Source of the DNA: Akkermansiaceae bacterium UBA2381
GTDB taxonomy: Bacteria; Verrucomicrobiota; Verrucomicrobiia; Verrucomicrobiales; DEV007
NCBI GenBank assembly: GCA_002344215.1
Contig: DDSV01000054.1
Location: 62,001-126,000, forward strand
DNA: 64,000 bases
Direction: 5' to 3'
The notes under the pieces were generated by a model that was not told the origin of the DNA, searched no databases, and saw nothing but the letters and a program-made list of their open reading frames with translations. This document shows, in pieces, positions 40,732 to 50,028 of this stretch. The first letter of the stretch is position 1, and every line of letters begins with the position of its first letter. The translations under genes were made by a program, and so were the position numbers.

Positions 40732-43407
40732 ATGAGTCAGCACTATCTACGACCGCTTTTCTCGCCAAATTCGGTGGCCGTGATCGGGGCGAGTGATCGT
40801 CCTGACTCCGTGGGGGGATTAACGTTCCGCAATCTGCTTGAGGGTGGTTTTGAGCGAAAGTTATACGCGGTCAACCCGGGCCAAAAGACCATCGGGGGAC
40901 AGCCCTCATATCCTGACATCGAAGCCATCGGCGAACCGGTTGACCTTGCCGTGATCGCAACTCCGGCATCCACCGTGCCGGAGATCATCGATGCCTGCGG
41001 AAGGGCCGGGGTTAAGGCCGCAGTGATCCTTTCGGCGGGATTTGGCGAGGCGGGCAAGGAAGGACGCGCGCTTGAACGTCGTGTCCTCGAGATCGCCCGG
41101 CATCACGGTATCCGCCTCGTCGGACCGAATTGCCTTGGCGTGATGCGTCCCTCCATCGGACTGAATGCCACCTTCAGCAAAGCCGGTGCTAAGGCGGGCG
41201 GTCTGGCTCTGGTTTCCCAGTCGGGCGCACTTTGTACTGCCATTCTTGACTGGGCCCGACCGAACCAGGTGGGATTCTCCAGTGTGATTTCTTTGGGAGT
41301 AAGTGCGGATGTCGATTTCGGCGAGATCCTCGATTATCTTGAGTCGGATCCGAAGACCGAGAGCATTCTGCTTTACATTGAAGGCATTCGTCAGGCCCGC
41401 CGTTTCATGAGCGCACTTCGCGCTACGGCACGGTCCAAGCCGGTTATCCTCGTCAAGGTGGGCCGGCATGAGGCGGGGTCAAAGGCGGCGATTTCACACA
41501 CCGGGGCCTTGATCGGAGCGGATGACGTTTTTGACGCCGCCATCCGGCGCTCCGGTGCAGTCAGAGTCTCCAGCATCGTGCAGCTCTTTGCTGCAGCCAA
41601 AGCGCTTTCGACACGTTTTCGTCCTACCGGCAATCGTCTTGCCATCGTGACAAATGGCGGAGGTCCCGCCGTCATGGCGAGTGATCGTGCGGCTGACCTC
41701 GGTCTCGCCCTCGCCGCCTTGTCAGAGGATACGATGCGTCACCTTGAGGACATCCTGCCGCCGGCCTGGTCGCACGGCAATCCGGTGGACATCCTGGGTG
41801 ATGCTGATTCAGAAAGATACCGGGAGGCGGTAAGCGCGTGTCTTGAGGATGCCGGGGTCGACGGGGTCCTTGTCATTCTTACTCCTCAGGCGATGACACG
41901 GCCCATTGAGGTGACAAGGGCCATCATTAAGGTGGCTGATCAATGTAATAAACCGCTTCTGACCTGCTGGATGGGCGACACCGAGGTGGCCTCGAGCCGG
42001 GAGGCATTCGCGCGGACCTCCATTCCCACCTTCCGAACGCCCGAACCTGCCGTGGAGGTCTTCTCCTATATCTCCGCCTACTATCAGAACCAGAAGCTGC
42101 TGATGCAGGTTCCCGGGCCGCTTTCGCATCGGGAGGAGCCCGATCTGGAGGGCGCTCGAATGATCATTGAAAATGCCTTGAGCGAACATCGCACGGTGCT
42201 GAGCGAGATGGAATCCAAGGCAATCCTCGCGGCTTTCCATATTCCGATCGCCCGATCAATCGTCGCGCATTCCCCTAACGAAGCACTCCTTTTGAGTGAG
42301 GAACTCGGCCTGCCCGTGGTCATGAAGATCAACTCTCCCGATATTACTCACAAAACAGAGACCGGCGGGATTCGGCTGAATGTCGGGAGTCCGCAGGCGG
42401 TCAGGTCGGCCTATCGGGAGATCATAGAATCAGTTGAATCCAGTCGTCCCGGTGCCCGAATCGACGGCGTGGTGATCGAGCCCATGGTGGTGAAGCCGAA
42501 CGGTCGTGAGTTGATGATCGGTGTGACGAGTGATCCTGTCTTCGGACCCGTCATCACCTTCGGGGCGGGTGGCATCATGGTGGAGGTGATGGGTGACCGA
42601 TCGGTGGCCCTTCCACCGTTAAACCGCTATCTGGTTCACAACTTGATTCAGGGCACGCGCGTCGCGCGTCTTCTCGGTCCGTTCCGTCACATGCCCCCGG
42701 TCGATCTTGAATCGCTGGAAAGTCTGCTTCTGAGGGTGTCGGAAATGGTCTGCGAACTTCCGCACATTCGCGAGATGGACATCAACCCGGTCATTGTTGA
42801 TGAAAAAGGCGCAGTTGCGGTGGACGCGAGAATCGTCATTGCCTGCCCGCCGGCTGGCGCGAAACGCTTCGGGCATCTGGCCATTCATCCCTATCCGAGC
42901 CATTTGGAAAGTCAGTGGCAGATTGCCGAGGGAATCAATCTAACAATCCGGCCAATGAGGCCCGAGGATGCTGAAATCGAGCAGGCCTTCGTTCGGGGGC
43001 TTTCAGAGGAGTCGAAGCACTTCCGATTTTCAGGTGCCCTTCAGGAGCTGACCCCTACGATGCTGGTGCGTTTCACCCAATTCGACTACGACAGGGAAAT
43101 GGCAATCATCGCCGTGGTTGAGGAGGCGGAGAAAGAGGTCGAAGTGGGTGTGGTGCGTTATGCCATCGATCTCGACGGAACTTCCTGCGAATTCGCTCTT
43201 GTGGTGGCGGATGAATGGCAACACAAGGGTATCGGACGGAAACTCATGGAAGTGTTGATGAACGTCGCCCGTGACAAGGGGATGGACATCATGGAAGGCG
43301 ATGTCCTTGCCAACAATCGTGGCATGCTCGATCTCGTTTCGGGTCTCGGATTCCAGGTCAGGGAAGGGGATGATCCCTGCGTTAAAAAGGTCACGAAACG
43401 TCTTTAA
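40732..43407 (+). CDS. Acyl-CoA synthetase (NDP-forming)/GNAT fusion, Pat-like protein acetyltransferase
   Basis: 891 residues from ATG 40732, which has an AGGGAGGA Shine-Dalgarno upstream; the open frame runs to 40630. Domains in order: CoA-binding domain (VAVIGASDRPDSVGG), succinyl-CoA-synthetase-like segments (VSQSGALCTAILDWA), ATP-grasp domain (about 490-700, GLPVVMKINSPDITHK) and a C-terminal GNAT domain (about 735-890, ADEWQHKGIGRKLMEVLM). The arrangement and length match E. coli Pat/YfiQ, where the synthetase part is catalytically dead. Whether that is true here was not checked residue by residue. Converges on the DUF1501 gene with overlapping stop codons. Confidence 0.9.
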   Translation: MSQHYLRPLFSPNSVAVIGASDRPDSVGGLTFRNLLEGGFERKLYAVNPGQKTIGGQPSYPDIEAIGEPVDLAVIATPASTVPEIIDACGRAGVKAAVILSAGFGEAGKEGRALERRVLEIARHHGIRLVGPNCLGVMRPSIGLNATFSKAGAKAGGLALVSQSGALCTAILDWARPNQVGFSSVISLGVSADVDFGEILDYLESDPKTESILLYIEGIRQARRFMSALRATARSKPVILVKVGRHEAGSKAAISHTGALIGADDVFDAAIRRSGAVRVSSIVQLFAAAKALSTRFRPTGNRLAIVTNGGGPAVMASDRAADLGLALAALSEDTMRHLEDILPPAWSHGNPVDILGDADSERYREAVSACLEDAGVDGVLVILTPQAMTRPIEVTRAIIKVADQCNKPLLTCWMGDTEVASSREAFARTSIPTFRTPEPAVEVFSYISAYYQNQKLLMQVPGPLSHREEPDLEGARMIIENALSEHRTVLSEMESKAILAAFHIPIARSIVAHSPNEALLLSEELGLPVVMKINSPDITHKTETGGIRLNVGSPQAVRSAYREIIESVESSRPGARIDGVVIEPMVVKPNGRELMIGVTSDPVFGPVITFGAGGIMVEVMGDRSVALPPLNRYLVHNLIQGTRVARLLGPFRHMPPVDLESLESLLLRVSEMVCELPHIREMDINPVIVDEKGAVAVDARIVIACPPAGAKRFGHLAIHPYPSHLESQWQIAEGINLTIRPMRPEDAEIEQAFVRGLSEESKHFRFSGALQELTPTMLVRFTQFDYDREMAIIAVVEEAEKEVEVGVVRYAIDLDGTSCEFALVVADEWQHKGIGRKLMEVLMNVARDKGMDIMEGDVLANNRGMLDLVSGLGFQVREGDDPCVKKVTKRL

Positions 43408-44870
43408 GCAATCAACTCGTTCCACACTTCCCCGTGCACATCGGTCAGGCGCACATCGCGTCCGGCGTAGCGGAAAGTGAGCCGTTCGTGATCGATGCCC
43501 ATGAGATGGAGAACGGTGGCCCAGAGGTCGAAGACGCTCGTTTTCCTATCGACGACATGATAACCGAACTCATCCGTCTCGCCGTAGATCGTGCCGCCCT
43601 TCATTCCGCCGCCGGCGAGCCAGATGCTGAAGCCGAAGGGATTGTGATCGCGTCCGTCACTGCCCTGGGAAAAGGGCGTACGACCGAATTCTCCGGCCCA
43701 GACGACGAGAGTGTCATCGAGGAGTCCGCGTTGTTTGAGATCCCTGAGCAGCCCGGCGATGGGCTGATCCACTTGCTCGGCCATGTTCCGGTGTCCTTTT
43801 TCGAGACCGCCGTGCTGGTCCCAGGGGTTGGCAGCCTGGCCCCCGCCGGGAGTCTGGGGAAGGCAGGTGAGTTCGATGAAACGGACTCCGCGTTCAACGA
43901 GGCGTCGCGCGAGAAGGGCCTGATGTCCATAGGCACGGGTCATCGGATTTTTCGCATCGAAGCCGTAGAGCCGCTTTGTCGCCTCCGTCTCACCGCTGAG
44001 ATCGCAGAGTTCGGGCACGGCGGACTGCATACGGTAGGCGGTCTCGTAGTTGCGGATCGCGGCCTCGACAGGAGCGGGTTGCCGGGTCGCATCGGCGAAT
44101 TCACGGTCGACCGTGCGGATGAAATCGAGCCGGCTTCGCTGCACCGTGTCGCGTTCCAGTGGGCGAATGTTAGGAATCGGATCCGGCGCATCAACCCGGA
44201 TGATGGAGGCCTGATGCTGGGCGGGGAGAAAGCCGCTGCTCCATTGGCCAACTCCGCCGTGGGGCGTGTCAGCCTCGCCGCTTTTCAGGACGACGTAGCC
44301 GGGCAGGTTGCTGTTCTCGGTGCCGAGTCCGTAGCTGGTCCACGCCCCGACACCGGGGTGTCCGATGAAAGGAAAGCCGGTGTGGAAAAAGAAATTTCCC
44401 TGGGCGTGCTCGTTGACCGGACTCGTCATCGACCGCACCACCGCGAGGTCATCGGCACAGTGGGCCCGCAGATGCGGAAAGAGATCGGAGATCGGGATCC
44501 CGCTCTTGCCGCCCGGAGCGAAGTCGAAGGGACTGCCGTAGATATTGCCGTTGTTATTGAACTGGGTGCGCTCGACTTTCACCGGCATGGGTTTGCCGTG
44601 GAGATCGCGCAACAGTGGCTTGGGATCAAAGCTGTCGAGGTGGGAGACGCCGCCCGACATGTAGCAAAAGATGACCCGCTTCGCGCGCGGCCGGAAGTGC
44701 GGGCGCGGGATGCTTTCCGAGGCGCCGGCAAGCAGACCTGACAAAGCCACCATCCCGAAACCGGTTGAGGTCCGGCTCAGCATTTCGCGGCGCGACAAGC
44801 GCGCCGCAAGCGGCGCGGTGAAAGGTGTGAAGGTAAAAGGCGAAAGGTCAGGTTCTGGTTTCGATTTCAT
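43404..44870 (-). CDS. DUF1501 (sulfatase-like) protein with Tat-type signal
   Basis: 488 residues from ATG 44870. A Tat-like signal follows a ~25-residue leader: LSRREMLSRTSTGFGMVALSG. The DUF1501 body contains FCYMSGGVSHLDSFDPKP, AGEFGRTPFSQGSDGRDH and HLMGIDHERLTFRYAGRD. The family is abundant in planctomycetes and verrucomicrobia, where it pairs with PSD1-type proteins, as here; the role is unknown. The leader and start codon lie inside the inverted-repeat element at 44801-44941, so the native start may have been replaced. The stop codons of this gene and the Pat-like gene overlap by 3 bases. Confidence 0.88.
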   Translation of the reverse strand: MKSKPEPDLSPFTFTPFTAPLAARLSRREMLSRTSTGFGMVALSGLLAGASESIPRPHFRPRAKRVIFCYMSGGVSHLDSFDPKPLLRDLHGKPMPVKVERTQFNNNGNIYGSPFDFAPGGKSGIPISDLFPHLRAHCADDLAVVRSMTSPVNEHAQGNFFFHTGFPFIGHPGVGAWTSYGLGTENSNLPGYVVLKSGEADTPHGGVGQWSSGFLPAQHQASIIRVDAPDPIPNIRPLERDTVQRSRLDFIRTVDREFADATRQPAPVEAAIRNYETAYRMQSAVPELCDLSGETEATKRLYGFDAKNPMTRAYGHQALLARRLVERGVRFIELTCLPQTPGGGQAANPWDQHGGLEKGHRNMAEQVDQPIAGLLRDLKQRGLLDDTLVVWAGEFGRTPFSQGSDGRDHNPFGFSIWLAGGGMKGGTIYGETDEFGYHVVDRKTSVFDLWATVLHLMGIDHERLTFRYAGRDVRLTDVHGEVWNELIA

Positions 44871-44941
44871 GAGCGTTCCACTTTTCACTTTTCTACCTTT
44901 TACTTTCGCACTTTCATACGTTTCACGCGGGCGAAGCCCGC
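44801..44941. repeat. Pair of hairpins with inverted GTGAAA-rich arms (REP-like)
   Basis: Left hairpin GCGCCGC-AA-GCGGCGC (44801-44816) followed by repeated GTGAAAGGT/GTGAAGGT units. On the opposite strand a right hairpin GCGGGC-TTC-GCCCGC (44927-44941) is followed by GTGAAACGT/ATGAAAGT/GCGAAAGT units. The two halves face each other around 44863, like a bacterial REP pair (BIME). The start codon and first codons of the DUF1501 gene lie within it. Confidence 0.5.
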
Positions 44942-47900
44942 TCACCTCAGATAGATGAATTCTTTGAGATTGAAAATCGCATGGGCGAGATCCTGCCAGC
45001 GTCGTTCTTCGAGGGGCAGATCCGCGCCGCGTTGGCGGAGTCCGGCTTCCTCTGATTCGAGGGCGGCGATGCCGGATTCGAGGGTGGCGGCCTGCTCCCG
45101 CTGCGCTTCGGTGAGGAGGCGGGTGATGTCCTCGCGGGTTACCGGCACAGGACCTCCGGTGTAGGCGGCCTGCACTTCGGTGGCGTTGAGTGCACGCGCG
45201 TAAAGGCGGGCTTCGTGGATGCGACCGCGGAGCGATTTGTTTCCACTCGCGGCGGTGCCGTGGCGCAGTCCGAAGAGGACCTTGCTTTCGCCTTTCGGAT
45301 ACGATTGCAGATCGGCTTTGCGGATGGGGTCTCCCCAGGGCTGTCCGTTGCGGAACGCGCGGATGGTTCCGTCCTTTGCGTAGGTCAAAACGAGATGGAC
45401 CGGCGCATTGGCCGCCGCGGTTTCGGCCGGGGCGTTGAAGTCGAGCGTCCGCCGATGGAATTCGCTGCCGGCGAGCCACTCGTGCTTACGCCGCTCGGCA
45501 AAGACGATGCTGTCGAAGACTCCTCCGTTTTCCATCTGCACGGTGATGACTCCGCCACCGGCCTGCTTGAGGGTCGCGAGCGTGACGGTGGCTTCGAGGG
45601 TTTTTTCGGTGAGGTCAAAGGGGAGCATGCTGCTCGCGGCGAAGCCCTTTTCGTCCACGATGAGGGCGCCCTTTTCAACTCGGGCGGATCCTTCGAGGGA
45701 GAGGGGAATTCTGCCAACGAGATCGATGGCGTCCTTTTCGAAGTCCCAGTGAGCCACGGGATCGAGCGTTGCCTTTGGTGCAGCGGTGCCTCTTTCCTTT
45801 TCAAAAGCGAGGGCGCGTTCCGCCTCAAGTCTAGCCCGGATCGGAGCGAGGAGGCCTTCGACGGTGGCGCGGTCATTTTCCAACTTAGTGGAGATCGTGG
45901 TGAAGCGCTCCATGGCGGCACGGTGTTCGTAGTCGACCGCGGCGAGAAAGTCTTTTGCTCCGGTGAGTTCTGCGGGAGTCGGGGGGCGCGTCAGGGCGCG
46001 CTCGAAGAGATGGCGAATGAGGGTTTCATCATCGGCTCCGGGCGGCAGGCTCGATCGCATCATCGAGGACCACTTTTTCGCCTGATCGATGAGGAAGGGA
46101 TCGTTCAAGAGCGTGAGCGACTGCGCGGGAACATTGGTGACATCGCGCCGCCCCACCGAGGAGGCCGGAACGGGAAAATCAAAGGTCGTGAGGAGCGGTT
46201 CGAGATCGTTGCGCTTCACCCGGAGGTAGACGGAGCGACGCGGAGTCCCGCCACCGACGGGCGGTCCGAAGGCGGTGCGGTCGAGCTGGCCGGAGACGGC
46301 GAGGAACCCATCGCGGATGGCCTCGGCCTCAAGTCGCCGGAGCGGGTAGGAGGAGAGTAGCGCATTGGCGGGGTCGATCTCTAGGGCCCGCGGCGAGGGG
46401 GCTCCGGCTTGCCGCCAGGTTTCCGTAAGAACGAGATCGCGGATGAGAGTCTTCAACGACCAATCCTGCTCGTTGCGGAAGCGGTCGGCGAGAAAGTCGA
46501 GCAACGCGGGATGGCTCGGCTGCTCTCCGAGTCGGCCGAGGTTGTCCACCGTTGGGACGATGCCCTCGCCGAAGAGGTGATGCCAGATACGGTTCACGAT
46601 GACGCGGCTGGTGAAGGGATTTTTCGCATCAACAAGATCGCGGGCAAACTCGAGCCGTCCCGTGCCCTTGGTCGTGTAGGGAGTGCCGTCGAGTTCTTCG
46701 AGAAAGCGCCGCGGCACGGGCGGGCCGGGCTGTTTGTGATCGCCGCGGACGAAAAGAGGCTGGTCGATCCCGGGTCGCTCGAAGACTCCCGGGGCGCGGG
46801 TGGGAAGGGGAATGTCCGCCTCAAGCTGACGATAGCGGGTCACGAGTGACTGAAGCGATTCGGGCAGCGAGGTGAGAGTGTTAGGGAAGATCCCGGCCTG
46901 AAGTGCCTCATTGAGAAAGAGAGCTCCGGCATCGTCGAGAGCGGGAGAAGCGGCACTCCAATCCGCGAGAATTTTTTGCAGGACTTTCGTGTATAGAGCG
47001 CAGGCCTCTTCGAAGTTCGCGGGGATGGGATCGTCGGAGCTGCCAAAGAGAGCGGCGAGCGATTCGTGTTCGGGTTTGGCCGGAGCGGGGTCACCCTTTT
47101 TAACGAGGACGGCGTCGCGGATCCCGAACCAGGAACGGTCGTCGCTGCTCACCAGAATGGGCGCATCACCGGCGGTGGCGAGTTCGAGATGGAGATTGTC
47201 GCCTTTCCAGTAGTTGAGGTCATACTTGATCCATTGCCAGTCGGGACTGCCGAGATCGGTGACGGGGTAGACGGTGCCGCTGCGCGGGTAATGCTGCACG
47301 ACATAGCGGACCGAGCTGCCTTCGCCGTTCACAAGAAGATGGAGATCGTATTCTCCGTCGAGATCGAAGGGGGAAGAGGCTAGGACGCCGCGGTGTTTCG
47401 TCGAGAGAAGGTGCGAGTAGGCTCCGGCCGGGAGGATGCTCTGCACGACGGTCTTGCTGTCGGGTTTTGTGCTTGTTAGGGTGAATTCCCCCGAGGGTGC
47501 GGGTTCCGCGCCGGAGAGGCCTTCGCCATACCGGCTCCAGGTCGCGAAATGCGCGGGATCGGAAAGGTCCCATCGTTTTGCGGCGGAGAGTTCTTCTGGC
47601 GGGAGCTGCTTCTTCACGGTTTCCCGAAGTTTCGCGATACCCGGAGCATCGCATCCTGCCGGGCGGATTCCGGCGAGGAGGGTGAGAGCGGGACCAAGGT
47701 CATTTTTCCCTGAGAGATGTTTCTCCCAGTCGGTGGTGGCTTTCGGCAGGGATGCCGACCAGGCTGCGGCGAGTTGTTGACGGATCGCTGGCTTCAGGGC
47801 GGCGAGTTCGTCGCGGTGTTGTTCGAGCACACCGGGGGCATCAACCGCGATGGTCGCAGGCAGGGCCGAGGAGAAGATTCCGAAGAGCGCGTAGTAGTCG

Positions 47901-49075
47901 GCCTGGCTGATTGCGTCGAATTTGTGGTCGTGGCAGCGCGCACAGGAGACGGTGAGCCCGAGAAAGGCCTTGGTCACGGTGTTGATCTGGTCGTCGGTGA
48001 AGCGGACGCGTTCGTCGAGGGCGTCGGTCGGGGCGAAGCCGTGAAAGACCATGCGGAGGTGGCCGAGTCCGAGGGCGCTCTCGTTGATCTTTTTCGCTGC
48101 ATCAAGCCGGGGTGTTTCGAGGAGGTCTCCGGCGAAGTGCTCAAGGAGAAGCTGGTTGTAGGGCACATCCTCGTTGAGCGCGCGGATGAGGTAGTCGCGA
48201 TACTGTGAAGCGTGGGGAATGACAGGGTCGCCCTCGCTGCCGTGGGTGTCGGCGTATCGGGTCCAGTCCATCCAGTGCCGGGCCCACTTTTCGCCGAAGG
48301 CGGGATCCTTGAGGAGTTGATCGACGAGTAAAGTGGCGGCTTTTTCGGGATCCTGCTGCGAGGCGGCGAGGAACTCGATGGTCTGCTCCGGAGTCGGGGG
48401 AAGTCCGATGAGGTTGAAATAAAGGCGACGCACAAGAGTGCGTGGATCGGCCCGTTCGGACGGACTGAGGCCCTCCTTCGCGAGGCGGTCGCGGATGAAT
48501 CGATCGACCGGATGCGTGACCCCGGCGACTTCGGGAACGTCGGATTTTTTCACGGGCTGAAAGCTCCACCACTGGGCGCGGCGGGCGGAGATGGCTTTCC
48601 AGTCGGTGTCTTTTTCAAGTTGTTCAGGCGTGGGCGGAGTGTCGCGTGGATCGGGGGCTCCCATCGCAATCCAGGTGCGGAAATCTTCGACGATCTGCGG
48701 CTCGAGTTGCGCGCCAGCTTTGGGCATTTTGAGATCGGGTAATTCGTGCGAGATGGAGCGAAGAAGCAGGCTGTCATCGGGCATACCAAGGTCGATGACG
48801 GGTCCCGAGTCGCCGCCTTTTTCCCATCCCGGCCGCGAGTCGAGGAGGAGTCCTCCTTTTGCCTTGGTCGCCTCGGAGTGACATTCGTAGCATTCCTGCG
48901 CGAGAATTGGGCGGATGCGCGATTCGAAGAATTCGCGTTGGGTTTCGGTTAGGGGCGCGGCATGCCCGGTCTGGAAGGTCGCCGCAAGCAAGAAGAAGGC
49001 AGCCCTGCAAGTGACCCGCAGCGCCTTCTTCTGTAGGGCAAGCGCACCGCTTGCCGGGTGGCTTCCTTTTCTCAT
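44942..49075 (-). CDS. PSD1/PSD2 (DUF1549/DUF1553) protein with planctomycete-type cytochrome c and LamG-like domain
   Basis: 1377 residues. An N-terminal signal (ALRVTCRAAFFLLAATFQTG) is followed by a C-type heme site CYECH (62-66, in RPILAQECYECHSEA), the planctomycete cytochrome c domain, then DUF1549 (VDRFIRDRLAKEGLSPS, GEKWARHWMDWTRYADTHG) and DUF1553 (RVIVNRIWHHLFGEGIV, RRSVYLRVKR). A C-terminal LamG-like region (ALIVDEKGFAAS, FGLRHGTAASGNKSLRGR) follows. Together with DUF1501 and IclR it forms a probable operon. Function is unproven; involvement in polysaccharide degradation is the usual proposal. Confidence 0.93.
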   Translation of the reverse strand: MRKGSHPASGALALQKKALRVTCRAAFFLLAATFQTGHAAPLTETQREFFESRIRPILAQECYECHSEATKAKGGLLLDSRPGWEKGGDSGPVIDLGMPDDSLLLRSISHELPDLKMPKAGAQLEPQIVEDFRTWIAMGAPDPRDTPPTPEQLEKDTDWKAISARRAQWWSFQPVKKSDVPEVAGVTHPVDRFIRDRLAKEGLSPSERADPRTLVRRLYFNLIGLPPTPEQTIEFLAASQQDPEKAATLLVDQLLKDPAFGEKWARHWMDWTRYADTHGSEGDPVIPHASQYRDYLIRALNEDVPYNQLLLEHFAGDLLETPRLDAAKKINESALGLGHLRMVFHGFAPTDALDERVRFTDDQINTVTKAFLGLTVSCARCHDHKFDAISQADYYALFGIFSSALPATIAVDAPGVLEQHRDELAALKPAIRQQLAAAWSASLPKATTDWEKHLSGKNDLGPALTLLAGIRPAGCDAPGIAKLRETVKKQLPPEELSAAKRWDLSDPAHFATWSRYGEGLSGAEPAPSGEFTLTSTKPDSKTVVQSILPAGAYSHLLSTKHRGVLASSPFDLDGEYDLHLLVNGEGSSVRYVVQHYPRSGTVYPVTDLGSPDWQWIKYDLNYWKGDNLHLELATAGDAPILVSSDDRSWFGIRDAVLVKKGDPAPAKPEHESLAALFGSSDDPIPANFEEACALYTKVLQKILADWSAASPALDDAGALFLNEALQAGIFPNTLTSLPESLQSLVTRYRQLEADIPLPTRAPGVFERPGIDQPLFVRGDHKQPGPPVPRRFLEELDGTPYTTKGTGRLEFARDLVDAKNPFTSRVIVNRIWHHLFGEGIVPTVDNLGRLGEQPSHPALLDFLADRFRNEQDWSLKTLIRDLVLTETWRQAGAPSPRALEIDPANALLSSYPLRRLEAEAIRDGFLAVSGQLDRTAFGPPVGGGTPRRSVYLRVKRNDLEPLLTTFDFPVPASSVGRRDVTNVPAQSLTLLNDPFLIDQAKKWSSMMRSSLPPGADDETLIRHLFERALTRPPTPAELTGAKDFLAAVDYEHRAAMERFTTISTKLENDRATVEGLLAPIRARLEAERALAFEKERGTAAPKATLDPVAHWDFEKDAIDLVGRIPLSLEGSARVEKGALIVDEKGFAASSMLPFDLTEKTLEATVTLATLKQAGGGVITVQMENGGVFDSIVFAERRKHEWLAGSEFHRRTLDFNAPAETAAANAPVHLVLTYAKDGTIRAFRNGQPWGDPIRKADLQSYPKGESKVLFGLRHGTAASGNKSLRGRIHEARLYARALNATEVQAAYTGGPVPVTREDITRLLTEAQREQAATLESGIAALESEEAGLRQRGADLPLEERRWQDLAHAIFNLKEFIYLR

Positions 49076-49875
49076 TCCCGCAGTTTTCTCTCAATCCGTT
49101 CTGCGGACTCGCTGCAAAGTTGCGCCAATCGCAAAAATTCTCCTTCCGGCATTCTCGTGAGAGGAGCCATCACGGTCACCGCTGCGACGGGCTGGCGGTA
49201 TTCATCGAAAACGGGAGTGGCAATGCAGTGGATACCCTCGATTCCTTCGGCCCGATCAATGGCGTATCCGGAGGCTCGGATCGACTCGAGTTCACGGATG
49301 AGATCCTCCCGTCGTGACAGAGTCGTCGGGGTGAACTTTTTCAACTGCCTCCCCTCTCCGCGAAACCAGTTGGCAAGAGCCTGCTCTCCCCAGTGCGCGA
49401 GGATCGCCTTGCCCGGTGCACAGGAATAGAGGGGCACCCTCATTCCCACCTCCCCGCAAACTTGAAGGGCCTGCGTCCCCCGGAACTGCTCGAGGACGAG
49501 AGCCTTTCCCCCGGCTTCGATGATGAGCTGGACCGTCTCACCCGTCTCGTCGCGGAGTCTCCGGAGTGCCTCGTGGGCACAAAAGACAAGGCTGCGCTCA
49601 CCAGTGCGCGGCCCGGTAAGATCGAGGAGACGATTTGTCAGGACGTAGGCCTTGTTGTCCTCCCGCTGCGTCGCGTATCCCATGATGACGAGGGTTTTGA
49701 GGAGGCGAAAAACGAGATTTTGCGTGAAACCGGATCGTCTCACCGCCTCGGCCACGGTCAGGCCTTCCCCATGGCGTGAGAGCAGGTCAAGCAACACGAG
49801 TGTTTTCGCTCCCGTCGGAGAGGGCATCTCATCCATCAAAGACGGATTTTCTAGAAGGGGAGCGAGAGGTTTCAT
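49072..49875 (-). CDS. IclR-family transcriptional regulator
   Basis: 267 residues. An N-terminal winged HTH (about 22-80: LVLLDLLSRHGEGLTVAEAVRRSGF, LVFRLLKTLVIMGYATQRE) and the C-terminal IclR effector-binding domain (GEVGMRVPLYSCAPGKAILAHW, AIDRAEGIEGIHCIATPVFDE) are both present. Its stop overlaps the PSD1 start as ATGA, so it is co-transcribed upstream of the PSD1-DUF1501 pair and probably regulates them in response to a sugar- or aromatic-like ligand. Its own promoter would be in 49876-49952. Confidence 0.93.
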   Translation of the reverse strand: MKPLAPLLENPSLMDEMPSPTGAKTLVLLDLLSRHGEGLTVAEAVRRSGFTQNLVFRLLKTLVIMGYATQREDNKAYVLTNRLLDLTGPRTGERSLVFCAHEALRRLRDETGETVQLIIEAGGKALVLEQFRGTQALQVCGEVGMRVPLYSCAPGKAILAHWGEQALANWFRGEGRQLKKFTPTTLSRREDLIRELESIRASGYAIDRAEGIEGIHCIATPVFDEYRQPVAAVTVMAPLTRMPEGEFLRLAQLCSESAERIERKLRE

Positions 49876-49952
49876 CGTCTTATAAAAGAGGGTAAGCGCA
49901 AATAAGACGACTTGTCTCTGGCGTCATCAGGGGTGAATCCCTGACTGACAGG

Positions 49953-49989
49953 TGGAAAAGAAAAACGCTCCGGCCGGAAGGACGGAGCG
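49953..49989 (-). terminator. Terminator after the Prc-like protease gene
   Basis: CGCTCCG(GCC) pairs with GGACGGAGCG (49966-49989, one mismatch) with a GGAA loop. On the minus strand it is followed by a T-rich tail (TTTTTCTTTTCC). It sits 40 bases after the stop at 50029 and separates the protease from the IclR promoter. Confidence 0.75.
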
Positions 49990-50028
49990 AATCACCGGAG
50001 CCCGAAGGCAAACCCGACAGCCGGAACC

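Noticed and set aside
43434..44741. 435-codon plus-strand ORF opposite the DUF1501 gene
   Set aside because: Antisense shadow of a clearly conserved DUF1501 protein in a high-GC region.
44870..45479. N-terminal extension of the DUF1501 frame to 45479
   Set aside because: Arg/Pro-rich shadow of the PSD1 C-terminus; no signal or motif before ATG 44870.
45215..46360. 381-codon plus-strand ORF opposite the PSD1 gene
   Set aside because: Antisense shadow of a protein with conserved cytochrome and PSD1 domains.
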